Below, one piece after another: positions 18,567 to 27,039 of a stretch of 64,000 nt of DNA. Within the stretch, counting starts at the first letter, position 1. Every line of letters starts with the position of its first letter. This DNA comes from GCA-020345945 sp964596985. Its GTDB lineage: Archaea; Thermoproteota; Bathyarchaeia; RBG-16-48-13; GCA-020345945. The notes under the pieces were generated by a model. That model was not told the origin of the DNA. It did not search any database and was given only the letters and a program-made list of their open reading frames with translations. Both the position numbers and the translations under genes were made by a program. The stretch lies in the NCBI GenBank assembly GCA_964596985.1, contig CAZQWG010000009.1, forward strand, positions 41,589-105,588, written 5' to 3'.

Positions 18567-18901
18567 AGCCTGGTCGTCGCCTCCTTTACGCCACTATTGG
18601 ATAGTCGCGTTTCTGTCCGGTCGTTGGGTTGAATTGACAGTTGGGTAACCTTCTTGGGAGATCAGCGGCACTCACAAGAGATTCTACTTGCCTATCTTGT
18701 TGATGTTGATTCTATAAACATGCTGCGTGGTTTGTCAACTACTTCAGCAAAGGAATAACCATATCGGGCTATGGTGAAAATAGATTGCAGAGATAGAGCC
18801 TAACAACGCTTCAGTTGAGATTGCTTGTGGGTCTTGGGCGGAAGATGTTTTCGCGCGTGCTGAGGTTACGTTTGAGCTAATCCCCTACTCACGTTTGTTG
18901 G
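18567..18901. other. Non-coding stretch between trm5 and tRNA-Lys
   Basis: About 335 bp with no convincing reading frame on either strand. It should contain the trm5 promoter (minus strand). CCA is encoded at 18901-18899 on the minus strand as the 3' extension of tRNA-Lys. I see no repeat or strong terminator. Confidence 0.5.
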
Positions 18902-19038
18902 CGGGCCCGGAGGGAGTTGAACCCTCGACCTTCCCGGCACTCAGCTATCGGGTCTCTCTGTTCGATCCGATTGAAGGAACATAAGAGCCCGCCGCTTTCA
19001 GTCGGAAAACTCCAACTGCCTGGCTGAGCTACGGGCCC
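18902..19038 (-). tRNA. tRNA-Lys(CUU) with three introns
   Basis: The 137-nt gene folds only after removal of three inserts. Exons give acceptor GGGCCCG/CGGGCCC, D-stem GCTC/GAGC, loop CTCTTAA (anticodon CTT), T-stem GAGGG/CCCTC, discriminator G and encoded CCA. Intron 1 (about 18997-19015, 19 nt) is in the D-arm. Intron 2 (18954-18981, 28 nt) is at the usual 37/38 site and makes a textbook bulge-helix-bulge: CTCT:AGAG with bulges TA^T and AG^A. Intron 3 (about 18931-18946, 16 nt) follows the anticodon stem with CCCG:CGGG between 3-nt bulges. One G27-A43 mismatch remains in the mature stem. Confidence 0.87.
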
Positions 19039-19217
19039 AGACAGATGACGTATCACCCAATACCGGAACTCGCCTAAATATCTGTTTTCTTCTGCGCCGT
19101 CAAATCGGAGTTCCTGCAATCCAACTGCAAGATGACTGAGCACCACGATTACCCAATTGCCCCCAGAACTAAGACAGCGGGTTCTCGACAACGTTGTCCG
19201 CGGTGACCTCGAAATCG

Positions 19218-19234
19218 ACATAAATATTATATGT
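19218..19234. promoter_or_regulatory. Palindromic TATA region upstream of the AbrB-like gene
   Basis: ACATAAATATTATATGT has ACATA/TATGT arms around an AT-rich core that also fits an archaeal TATA box. It lies 66 nt before the ATG of the AbrB-like gene. It could be the promoter and a self-regulated operator of the exporter operon; this is inferred from position and symmetry only. Confidence 0.4.
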
Positions 19235-19299
19235 GTGAGCGCCCTTACGAGTATGCTTCGGACAGAAATACATGAATTGTATGCTTGGGGGTGATTTAG

Positions 19300-19560
19300 A
19301 TGACTGGTCCCGCAGAGGGGAAACGCATCTACGGAATCGTGACCGTCGGGGAAAGAGGACAGATAGTGATACCCAAGGAAGCAAGAGACCGATACAATAT
19401 TAGACCAAAGGATAAATTACTGATCCTAAGCCCCCCTCTCCCGCACAGGAAGAAAGGTATTCTTGTTCTCATAAAAGCGGAGGAGATCCGTGACTTTGCT
19501 TTAAGCGTACTAGGGGCTTTCAGAGAAAACGACATTGAAACCGCGAGCAAGAATCCTTGA
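19300..19560 (+). CDS. AbrB/SpoVT-type DNA-binding regulator
   Basis: An 86-residue protein with an N-terminal swapped-hairpin domain: YGIVTVGERGQIVIPKEARD followed by YNIRPKDKLLIL. The C-terminal half has no motif I recognise. GGGGGTGAT precedes the ATG by a few bases. The 63-nt spacing to the permease gene suggests one operon and a role in controlling the exporter; such small AbrB proteins often accompany ABC-2 or MacB-type transporters in archaea. Confidence 0.82.
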   Translation: MTGPAEGKRIYGIVTVGERGQIVIPKEARDRYNIRPKDKLLILSPPLPHRKKGILVLIKAEEIRDFALSVLGAFRENDIETASKNP

Positions 19561-19623
19561 CAACGAATCCTTAACAGCAATACATTCCGAATTGAGATAG
19601 AACAGTGATTCGAAGGTGAATAG

Positions 19624-22284
19624 TTGTCGCTAGCAAGAATCGCCTTGAGAAGTGTATCTAGACGGAAACTTCGCAACTCCCTCACTGTACTAGCCGTCGT
19701 TATCGGGGTCGCACTTCTGACAGGAGTGAACATAGCCTTCGACAGTGCCTACATTCACTTCGTGAATACAATTAACAGATCATCCGGATCAATCGATATT
19801 AGCATACGCTCGGCGACCGGTGCATCGTTGAATGATTCCCTCTTGCCAGAGATCCGGCAAGTGGAGGGCGTCGCTGAGGCCTCAGGCAGGGTCTCAGGGT
19901 CAGGATACGCCGTATTCTGGAACGTGACGGAAGAGAGTTCTGCACCGCTCTCTGTCTACGGCGTGGACCCGAACGGTGATTTCGACTACTTGAATCCTGA
20001 CTATACGAACATAACTGGAGTCAGATCACTTAGCCCCGGACAGATTGTTGTAGATTCTCGACTGAACTACACGATCGGGCAGAGAATCAAGATTCGCGTC
20101 AAGTCAGACTACTACTGGCTGGAGGTTGTAGGTCTCTACCATCTCCCAGCCGAGATCCAAGGATTACATTTTGCTGGCAGTTACACTGCATACGTAGATC
20201 TTCCAGCAGCTCAGAAACTGTTCAAAACCTGGGGGAGGTTCAATAGGATCATAGCTCGAGTCGACGACGTATCCAACACCCGCAAGGTGGTCGAACGGCT
20301 TGAGAGCCGGCTCGGAGGCGAGTATGAAGTAACCGCTGAGAAGGAGAGAATCCTCGACCGTATGCGAAGCTCCTTGGAAGGCTTCAGAAGCGGCCTCTTC
20401 GTAATGTCTGCTCTGACAAGTGCGGTCGCCCTTGTCATTGTGTTCAATACGGTATACATGAACGTGAAGGAAAGAATGTATGAGATCGGGGTAATCCGAT
20501 CCATAGGCGCGTCAAAGACACAAGTCTTCTGGATGTTCATCCTGGAGGGTATGCTTCTAGGGGTGATCGGGACAACCGTAGGCTTAGCGGGAGGATTCCT
20601 CTTGGCAAATATCCTTGGGGGTACTCTCCTTCCCGCTCCTCCCTCCTCTTCCCCCCAGGAGATCCTGCTGATCTATAAGCCGGGAACAATAGCCCTCGGT
20701 ATCGTGACCGGGATCCTGACTACGTTGATCGGGGGACTCATACCATCGATCCTCGCAGGGAGAACAGAGATCTTGAAAGCACTCAGACCGTCGATGAGGA
20801 TGACGATACATAGAAGACTTCACTGGATCTTACTCCTAGTCGGAGCCGTTCTCTTCCTTACAGGAGTATTCATGTGGAGTTCCGCTAATCCGAGAAGCGT
20901 TACAACTATCCCACAAACCGGAGTCGCCTCAATTCCCCTTCTCATAATAGGGCTTGTTCTGACGACGGCAGGTCTCATTAGGGGGACGGAAAAGATCTTT
21001 GAATATCTACTCTACCCTGCATTCGGAAAGACCAGCAGACTAGCCTCAAGAAACTTCTCGAGAAACCTGGTGAGGACTACAATCTGCTTCATGCTAATAG
21101 CAATGTCCCTCTCATTCATAGTCGCCTTGGGGGGAATACAGTTCAGCGTCAACGCAGGAATAGAAGAAACGGTTACCAGTTTCTTCCAGTCAGACATAAT
21201 CGTTTTTTCAGGAACCACTCCGATAGAGAGAGGGTTCTGGAAGGAGCTTGTTAACCTTGAACACGGGACCCTTATCGAGAAGGCTTCGCCTGTGCGGGTA
21301 ATCGGAACAAATCTAAGGGCTTTGACCCAGAACGAGAACGTCTCTGTCTCCGTGACCGCGATCCATACACCAAACGGGGCGTACTCTGACAAGTACTGTT
21401 CCTACCCTGATGTGATGGACATGACGTTCACACCTGAGACCCCTCCTGACGTCTACCAGAGACTCCACGACGTTAACACGATCATATTATCCAGCGGGAT
21501 CGCTAGAACTCTGGGCGCAAGAGTGGGCTCAAAGGTCAACGTCCTTTCCCTACTAGAAATTCAGGTTGCGCCAGGTGTCCTCATCCATACCCCTACATGG
21601 AGGATCTTCGATGTCATCGGAATAGTCGAGATAGGAATGGAACAGTCACCGATGATGGCTCAAATGGCAAAGATGTGCTATATCTCATACCATACATTAA
21701 ACGAGCAGTGGGGTGAATACAAGGATGAAGCAAACATGTTCTACGTTAGGGTGAAACCAGAGTACAGCGAGAATATCGGGTACGTAAGGGACAGAATCCT
21801 AGGAAAATTTGGAAGAAGCCGTGGCATCGGGGTGATCACAAGAATCGACATTCTGGATGCAATACGAGAGAATATGAACGAGATGTGGGGGCTCTTCAAT
21901 AACTTGATCCTCTTCTCAGTCGTAGTAACCGCAATAGGCATGACTAGCATAATGATTATGAACATCTCGGAAAGGAGGAGAGAGATCGGAATAATTCGAT
22001 CCCAAGGCATGAGCCGCATCCAGGTAGCCAAGATAATAATCGGAGAAGCAATAATCCTCGGTGGCATAGGCTTGCTCTTGGGAACCATCGCAGGACTAGT
22101 ATACTACCGGGGGGTAGTCTACGTAATGGCTGAGACCGGCTTTTCAACTGGATTCCGGATTCCCTTAGAGGCGATAAGAACTGCAACTTTGCTCTCGTTC
22201 GGAATATCGGTCGCGAGCGTGCTCTACCCCCTACACAAAGCAAACAGTCTTGACATAGTGGAGGCCGTTAGGAGAAATGAATAG
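19624..22284 (+). CDS. MacB/FtsX-type ABC exporter permease (double-length)
   Basis: An 886-residue membrane protein. A TM helix near residues 15-35 (TVLAVVIGVALLTGVNIAF) is followed by a large extracytoplasmic MacB_PCD-type domain, three FtsX-type helices (about 260-385), two further helices (about 400-445), a second extracytoplasmic domain, and three C-terminal helices with the ERRREIGIIRSQG cytoplasmic loop. It matches the loop ERMYEIGVIRSIGAS in the first half, so the protein is two FtsX units fused. TTG start with AAGGTGA upstream. Overlaps the ATPase gene by 8 nt. Confidence 0.88.
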   Translation: MSLARIALRSVSRRKLRNSLTVLAVVIGVALLTGVNIAFDSAYIHFVNTINRSSGSIDISIRSATGASLNDSLLPEIRQVEGVAEASGRVSGSGYAVFWNVTEESSAPLSVYGVDPNGDFDYLNPDYTNITGVRSLSPGQIVVDSRLNYTIGQRIKIRVKSDYYWLEVVGLYHLPAEIQGLHFAGSYTAYVDLPAAQKLFKTWGRFNRIIARVDDVSNTRKVVERLESRLGGEYEVTAEKERILDRMRSSLEGFRSGLFVMSALTSAVALVIVFNTVYMNVKERMYEIGVIRSIGASKTQVFWMFILEGMLLGVIGTTVGLAGGFLLANILGGTLLPAPPSSSPQEILLIYKPGTIALGIVTGILTTLIGGLIPSILAGRTEILKALRPSMRMTIHRRLHWILLLVGAVLFLTGVFMWSSANPRSVTTIPQTGVASIPLLIIGLVLTTAGLIRGTEKIFEYLLYPAFGKTSRLASRNFSRNLVRTTICFMLIAMSLSFIVALGGIQFSVNAGIEETVTSFFQSDIIVFSGTTPIERGFWKELVNLEHGTLIEKASPVRVIGTNLRALTQNENVSVSVTAIHTPNGAYSDKYCSYPDVMDMTFTPETPPDVYQRLHDVNTIILSSGIARTLGARVGSKVNVLSLLEIQVAPGVLIHTPTWRIFDVIGIVEIGMEQSPMMAQMAKMCYISYHTLNEQWGEYKDEANMFYVRVKPEYSENIGYVRDRILGKFGRSRGIGVITRIDILDAIRENMNEMWGLFNNLILFSVVVTAIGMTSIMIMNISERRREIGIIRSQGMSRIQVAKIIIGEAIILGGIGLLLGTIAGLVYYRGVVYVMAETGFSTGFRIPLEAIRTATLLSFGISVASVLYPLHKANSLDIVEAVRRNE

Positions 22285-23002
22285 TCAAATTAAGGAAAAT
22301 GAGGCTGAAACACCTATCCTCGAGGTGAAGAACCTCGGCAAGATCTACAAGCTAGGAAAAGTCCAGGTCAAAGCCCTGAACGGGGTCAGTCTGCGGGTAA
22401 AACGGGCTGAGTTCGTTGCGATAATGGGGCCATCCGGGTCCGGGAAGACCACTCTTCTCAACCTTATAGGAACATTGGACACGCCTACAGAAGGCACCAT
22501 ACTCTTAGATCAGGAGGATCTGTCGAAACTAAGCGAGTCGGACAAGGACAGGATAAGGAGACACAAGATCGGATTCATCTATCAATTCTACAACCTTATC
22601 CCCGTTCTGTCAGCCAGGGAGAACGTTGAACTGCCGATGGACATAGCCAACGTGGACCGGGGGAAAAGCAGGGAGAGGACAGATCAGCTGCTCAAGATGG
22701 TAGGCCTCTCAGACCGAGCAGACCACAGACCCGACGAGCTCAGTGGTGGAGAGCAGCAAAGAATCGCGATAGCAAGAGCCCTTGCCAATCAGCCTTCCTT
22801 GATCCTCGCAGACGAACCAACGGGAGACCTAGACACGAAGACTGGCAAGGAGATCATAGGCGAATTGAAGGCCCTCTGCAAAGACGAAGAAGTTACCGTC
22901 ATCATAGTCACCCACGACCCTGTCGCAGCCGAACTCGCAGACAGGATCGTCTACATGAGAGACGGGACAATCGAAGGGGAGAAAGTCCTCGTACCCGAGT
23001 AG
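22277..23002 (+). CDS. ABC transporter ATP-binding protein (MacB/LolD type)
   Basis: A 241-residue ATPase with Walker A GPSGSGKTTLLN, Q-loop YQFYNLIPVLSARENVELP, signature LSGGEQQRIAIARAL, Walker B LILADEPTGDLD and a switch His in THDP. The Q-loop and DEPTGDLD context match the MacB/LolD group, which drives FtsX-like permeases. Translationally coupled to the permease by an 8-nt overlap. The substrate is unknown; lipids, peptides or drugs are possible. Confidence 0.95.
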   Translation: MNSQIKENEAETPILEVKNLGKIYKLGKVQVKALNGVSLRVKRAEFVAIMGPSGSGKTTLLNLIGTLDTPTEGTILLDQEDLSKLSESDKDRIRRHKIGFIYQFYNLIPVLSARENVELPMDIANVDRGKSRERTDQLLKMVGLSDRADHRPDELSGGEQQRIAIARALANQPSLILADEPTGDLDTKTGKEIIGELKALCKDEEVTVIIVTHDPVAAELADRIVYMRDGTIEGEKVLVPE

Positions 23003-23134
23003 AACACGGCGGGTTCCAAGCGAATCTCGTCTGGAAAGGAAAATTGAAACCTGACGATTGAGAGACTAAAAGGGAACCCCTATCTGGTTTGTCGACTTAC
23101 GAACAGTACTGTACGGGATATCTGTCTCGGGTTA

Positions 23135-23929
23135 GTGTATCTATTGAAGGGATCTCTCTCGATAATCGGTCTAGGTCTCCACGATGAACAAGGCATCTCC
23201 TTGAGAGGTTTGTTTGAAGCAAGGAAAGCCGAGGTCGTCTACTTAGAATTCTACACCAGTCTGATGCCTGCATTCTCGAAGAGTTCTCTTGAGAGATTGA
23301 TCGGCAAGAGGATAGTAGAAGTTTCGAGAAGCGACCTTGAGGAAGACTCCGAGACTGGAATCCTGAAGACTGCTCGTAAACGGAAGGTATGTCTACTCGT
23401 CCCTGGAGACCCCTTTGTGGCTACGACACACATCTCTCTCAGGATATCCGCAGAGAAGGCTGGAATATCAACCCGGATTATCCACGCGGCCTCAATAGAC
23501 TCTGCGATACCTGGTGCCACAGGCCTTCAGAGCTACAAGTTCGGAAGATCGGTCAGCGTACCGTTCCCGCGAGGCGATGTTCTATCGGAGACTCCCTACG
23601 CCGTCATTAAGGAGAACAAGACTCGAGGATTACACACGCTAGTTCTTCCCGACATAGACCTAGATGCTTCCAGGCTGATGTCTATCCGTGAAGCATTATC
23701 CATCCTGTTGCAGCTGGAGAGGAAGTGTAAAGAACGGGTAGTGGAAGAGAAGACCTTAGCCGTCGGTATCGCACGGCTTGGATCCCTTGAACCAGAAGTC
23801 TACGCAGGCTCTATAGGCGAGTTGCTTCATCACGACTTCGGTTCTCCCCCCTACGTCATAGTTTTTCCAGGGAACCTGCATTTCCTGGAGGTAGAAGCCT
23901 TGAAAGTGCTAGCCCATCTTCGTGAATAG
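23135..23929 (+). CDS. dphB: Diphthine synthase
   Basis: A 264-residue SAM-dependent methyltransferase of the tetrapyrrole-methylase fold, acting on the modified His of elongation factor 2. Characteristic segments are SIIGLGLHDEQGIS, the EFYTSLM strand, VPGDPFVATTH and the IHAASIDSAIPGATGLQSYKFG core. Start is GTG 23135. It has 132 bp upstream to the ABC operon and appears to be monocistronic. Confidence 0.94.
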   Translation: MYLLKGSLSIIGLGLHDEQGISLRGLFEARKAEVVYLEFYTSLMPAFSKSSLERLIGKRIVEVSRSDLEEDSETGILKTARKRKVCLLVPGDPFVATTHISLRISAEKAGISTRIIHAASIDSAIPGATGLQSYKFGRSVSVPFPRGDVLSETPYAVIKENKTRGLHTLVLPDIDLDASRLMSIREALSILLQLERKCKERVVEEKTLAVGIARLGSLEPEVYAGSIGELLHHDFGSPPYVIVFPGNLHFLEVEALKVLAHLRE

Positions 23930-24148
23930 ACACCGAGACCGGTTCTTGACATGAGAATATCTCGGGCTTCATGTTCGATGGATTCAACCGACGATGCGGA
24001 GAGAAACAAACCACACCGGGTTTTCAGGTCCACAACTCATCTAGCGGTTATCGAAACTCTTTTGAGTCTCATCTATTATGCCGAACAAGACGACAAAGGT
24101 TCTTTGTCGCGCAGACACGGAATCCACCCTGGATGATTCCGGTCTACT

Positions 24149-24157
24149 TGATATATC
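24149..24157 (+). promoter_or_regulatory. Putative TATA box of the FAD synthase gene
   Basis: TGATATATC in a 240-bp gap that otherwise shows no gene. If transcription begins about 26 bp downstream, TTG 24195 would be the first usable start of the next gene, giving a short leader, whereas TTG 24171 would be untranscribed. Confidence 0.4.
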
Positions 24158-24170
24158 GAGGTAACGCTGT

Positions 24171-24881
24171 TTGCCACTCTCTTCGGATACTCGGTTGGGC
24201 AAGCCTTACTCGGTGAAGCCTTATCTAAAGGCGCTCTTCCTGTCTCAGATCAAACAAGGTTTTGTGACCGTACCTGTACTCTCGGAGACCGTTGGAGAGT
24301 CCTGTGATTCCATCAAAGCAATGCTCTCAAGATTGATGGAAACGGGTCACGTGGTCGAGACTAAAGAGTCCCCTCACCTTGAGGGTGGCGGTAAGGGTGA
24401 TTCGGCAGGACCAACAGCAGCCGGTTTCTCGCTATCCGAGAAGGGTCGAAAGGAACTCGTTGTTGTGATGACCGGTGGCGTCTTCGATATTCTACACGTG
24501 GGTCACTTGGCTTCCTTCGAAGAGGCGAGAAGCTTCGGGGACCTCTTGGTGGTTGTCGTTGCCCGCGATACTACTGTGAAGAGATTAAAACAGCGATCTC
24601 CGATTAACAATGAACTTCAACGGGTGAGGCTCCTCAACGCGTTGTCCGTGGTGGACTTGGCGGTCTTGGGGGACGAACACGATTCTCTTAACTCGATTGA
24701 GAGGATCGCCCCTGACATCATTGCTATAGGATATGATCAGAAACATGACGACGTAGAACTGAAGAGGAATCTAGATCTCCGTGGTTTACGTGCCGAAGTC
24801 ATACGGCTCAAGTCCCATATCCCTGGGATAAAGTCGTCCAAGATACTTTCCAAGATCCAAGATTTCAATAGTCTTATCTGA
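24171..24881 (+). CDS. ribL: FAD synthase (RibL-type cytidylyltransferase) fused to a winged-helix domain
   Basis: A 236-residue protein. The C-terminal ~140 residues are an archaeal RibL-like nucleotidyltransferase: TGGVFDILHVGH (HxGH site), VVVARDTTVKRLKQRSPI, DIIAIGYDQK and the ISSTKI-like IKSSKILSKI. It would adenylate FMN to FAD. The first ~95 residues look like a winged helix-turn-helix (ALFLSQIKQGFVTVPVLSE ... MLSRLMETGHVVE), which standard RibL lacks. Converges with, and overlaps by 8 nt, the riboflavin kinase gene, whose product makes its FMN substrate. The start could be TTG 24171 or 24195. Confidence 0.84.
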   Translation: MPLSSDTRLGKPYSVKPYLKALFLSQIKQGFVTVPVLSETVGESCDSIKAMLSRLMETGHVVETKESPHLEGGGKGDSAGPTAAGFSLSEKGRKELVVVMTGGVFDILHVGHLASFEEARSFGDLLVVVVARDTTVKRLKQRSPINNELQRVRLLNALSVVDLAVLGDEHDSLNSIERIAPDIIAIGYDQKHDDVELKRNLDLRGLRAEVIRLKSHIPGIKSSKILSKIQDFNSLI

Positions 24882-25611
24882 ATTCCTTACTGTCTACGAT
24901 TTTAGCATCGGGACTGATTAGAGCTGCATCAATTCTGTCTTTTCCAGTCGATATCTCTACCTTTACCGTGTCACCATCCTTGAGTCCTAGTTCCTCGCGC
25001 AGTTTCACTGGGGCCACGACTTCCAATATCGAAGGTGTGTAGTGTGTCCTATCGATAATGACGATTGCCCCCTTCACTTTCCCTTGGACTAGCGCGGTGA
25101 AACATTCTACATCACCATAAGTTCTCCTCCCATTTTCGAATCCTTTGACGGTTACCGAATCTGCGGTATTAAGTCTCTTTCTCTGATGGACAGAGGACTC
25201 TGATAGTCTGAGGTTCAGTGTTCCGGGATACGGTTCGAAGCCGAGTTTTGCCTTGAACTGTTCTCTGTATTCATCAAGACTCATGTAGTATGCTCCTTCC
25301 CCTACTCCTGAGACTACTTCTCCTTCGAGGATTATCGTCCTAGTCTTCTCTTCCTCTAGTACCGATTTGAGTCGAAAGTATGTCTCTTGGAGTTCTTCTC
25401 TTCCTTTCTCTGTTATCCGGATTGTTTCTCCTCTACTAGTGATCGTCCTCTCGATTGAACCAGATCTTTCCAACTCTTTCAGGTGTCGTGAGGCTGTTTG
25501 CTGGGAAGACCTGATCTTAGATGCCAGTTCGGGTGTGGATGTCCTTATTGTCCCGTCTCCACCTTCATTTTCGGCGAGTTTGAGGAGTGTGAACCACAAC
25601 GTGGCTTTCAT
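24874..25611 (-). CDS. ribK: CTP-dependent riboflavin kinase with N-terminal HTH (RbkR type)
   Basis: A 245-residue protein. Residues 1-90 form a MarR-like winged helix (LASKIRSSQQTASRHLKELERSG). Residues about 95-230 are the archaeal CTP-dependent kinase: GEVVSGVGEGAYYM, GFEPYPGTLNLRL and PSILEVVAPVKLRE. This architecture is RbkR, known in archaea as a combined flavin-gene repressor and FMN-forming enzyme. Its ATG overlaps the endonuclease V stop by 4 nt. Confidence 0.93.
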   Translation of the reverse strand: MKATLWFTLLKLAENEGGDGTIRTSTPELASKIRSSQQTASRHLKELERSGSIERTITSRGETIRITEKGREELQETYFRLKSVLEEEKTRTIILEGEVVSGVGEGAYYMSLDEYREQFKAKLGFEPYPGTLNLRLSESSVHQRKRLNTADSVTVKGFENGRRTYGDVECFTALVQGKVKGAIVIIDRTHYTPSILEVVAPVKLREELGLKDGDTVKVEISTGKDRIDAALISPDAKIVDSKEFR

Positions 25612-26324
25612 ATTCCCCTACTCCTTCTTGCTGTTCTGTCTTGGGTGGCGATATTATGTGCTCTTTGCAGTGGTTCAGGTAGACTAGAACCGCGAGTACA
25701 ACATCTTGTTATCTCCACAGCGTCCTGTAAAGAGATCAGGTTTCCGGCACTCACGTAGATAGGCTTAGACTTGAGGGATTCTATTGCAACGCCCACAATC
25801 TCATTATCCATCACCACCATCTTGACACCACCCCTACTCTTCAATACAGCTCCGCTGAGCAGTCCTCTTGCAACCCCGATACTTCTGATCCCTAAGACAA
25901 CCCCAATATGGCTGGCTAAGCCGAGTCTGAGCGGGTGAGCTAACCCATGCCCGTTGAACATGTAGACATCCGCCTTTCTTCTCAGTTTCGTCAGTACTCT
26001 TATGATTGGTTGGCATTCCCGGTAGGCAAGTAGCGTGGGAACATACGGGAATCTGATCGTGGAGACGGATCTCCGCACCTCTTCAACGGCAAAGTCGGGA
26101 AGCCTCATTACGACTGTTGCGGAGAAGCAGAAGTCTCCCCAATACGCGACGTCCACGCCGGCGACCAGCCGGATCCCCTCGAGTCTGCTCTGAGTTGGAA
26201 TCCTGATTCTCTTGGAGAGTAAGAATTGGGCTCTTCTTGCCTTTCTGACGGAGAACCCCTCTGGGACGCTGAGGGTGCGTGCAGTCTTCTCAGGGTACCC
26301 CCTGAACGTCGACGTCGGATTCAT
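25608..26324 (-). CDS. nfi: Endonuclease V
   Basis: A 238-residue deaminated-base endonuclease. Conserved segments: AGVDVAYWGD with the first catalytic Asp, FPYVPTLLAYRE, the substrate-strand wedge FNGHGLAHPLRLGLASHIG with the catalytic Asp usually before the GHG replaced by Asn in MFNGHG, and IGVARGLL. Family members normally read VDGxGxAHPR; Asn for Asp here is notable. Overlaps its neighbours by 4 nt on both sides, so part of a tight operon. Confidence 0.9.
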   Translation of the reverse strand: MNPTSTFRGYPEKTARTLSVPEGFSVRKARRAQFLLSKRIRIPTQSRLEGIRLVAGVDVAYWGDFCFSATVVMRLPDFAVEEVRRSVSTIRFPYVPTLLAYRECQPIIRVLTKLRRKADVYMFNGHGLAHPLRLGLASHIGVVLGIRSIGVARGLLSGAVLKSRGGVKMVVMDNEIVGVAIESLKSKPIYVSAGNLISLQDAVEITRCCTRGSSLPEPLQRAHNIATQDRTARRSRGI

Positions 26325-26977
26325 CTTTTCTCCTTTTTCGATTGTCCCTTTTCCTCCAAGGTGCTTTGGAGCCTAACGAGCGATCTCTCGACCGATCTCC
26401 TTCTCGCCTCCATCGTCACGTCTCCCCGTGTTATCTCGATGAGTCTTCGCATGCTGTCATTCTTCTTCCTCAAACCCGGTGTTAAGGCTGGGGGGGTATC
26501 GATGGTCATTAGCGAGGTATGGATCTCTTCCATAGTCATGAGGGATCTCTCAGCAACCTCGAATTCTCCGGCTCTAATGGAGTCGAGTATCAACCTTCTC
26601 AACTCCCCTATCACGTCAGCAAGCCCCAGAATATACGGGATATCCGGGACTCCGATACTCTTTGGGCTCGGTATCTGTTCGGATCGGACGTAGTTGAGGA
26701 GTATCTTGGCTTCGGCAAACTCCTGATACGCGATGTATACGGTGCCAGAATCTCCAAGTTCCTGCCATCTAGAGAGATGTTTCTCCATCTCTTCAAGCGA
26801 ATTCTTTGCGTCTTCAAGCTTTTTTTCGGCTTCGACAAGGTTTTTCCTGTGAATCAACAGGATTGCCTGTCTTACAGTTCTGACAACGTTTCTTGAGGAC
26901 TCGAAGACTCTCTCTCTTACCGCATCCTTGCTCTCCAGTTGTTCTCTAATCGGTCTCATAATATCTTCTAACGTCAT
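26321..26977 (-). CDS. Translin-family RNA/DNA-binding protein
   Basis: A 218-residue, almost entirely alpha-helical protein resembling archaeal translin homologues. Cues are the N-terminal DAVRERVFESSRNVVRTVRQ, IHRKNLVEAEKKLEDAK and the core VPDIPYILGLADVIGELRR. Translins bind single-stranded nucleic acid as ring oligomers and, with TRAX, can act as RNases; whether this one has RNase activity is not readable. Followed immediately by nfi and ribK. Confidence 0.83.
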   Translation of the reverse strand: MTLEDIMRPIREQLESKDAVRERVFESSRNVVRTVRQAILLIHRKNLVEAEKKLEDAKNSLEEMEKHLSRWQELGDSGTVYIAYQEFAEAKILLNYVRSEQIPSPKSIGVPDIPYILGLADVIGELRRLILDSIRAGEFEVAERSLMTMEEIHTSLMTIDTPPALTPGLRKKNDSMRRLIEITRGDVTMEARRRSVERSLVRLQSTLEEKGQSKKEKR

Positions 26978-27039
26978 TATACCTCACTTCCCTTTAGGTT
27001 CTGAAGGGATCTCTCCGCTTCTTCAGGGATGCTTCAGCT

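Noticed and set aside
18902..19038. Reading the tRNA-Lys locus as tRNA-Phe or tRNA-Ser from the TCCGACTGAAA segment
   Set aside because: The position before TGA/GAA is not U33 in a consistent fold, and the rest of the arm does not pair. The Lys fold uses all exons and restores a standard length.
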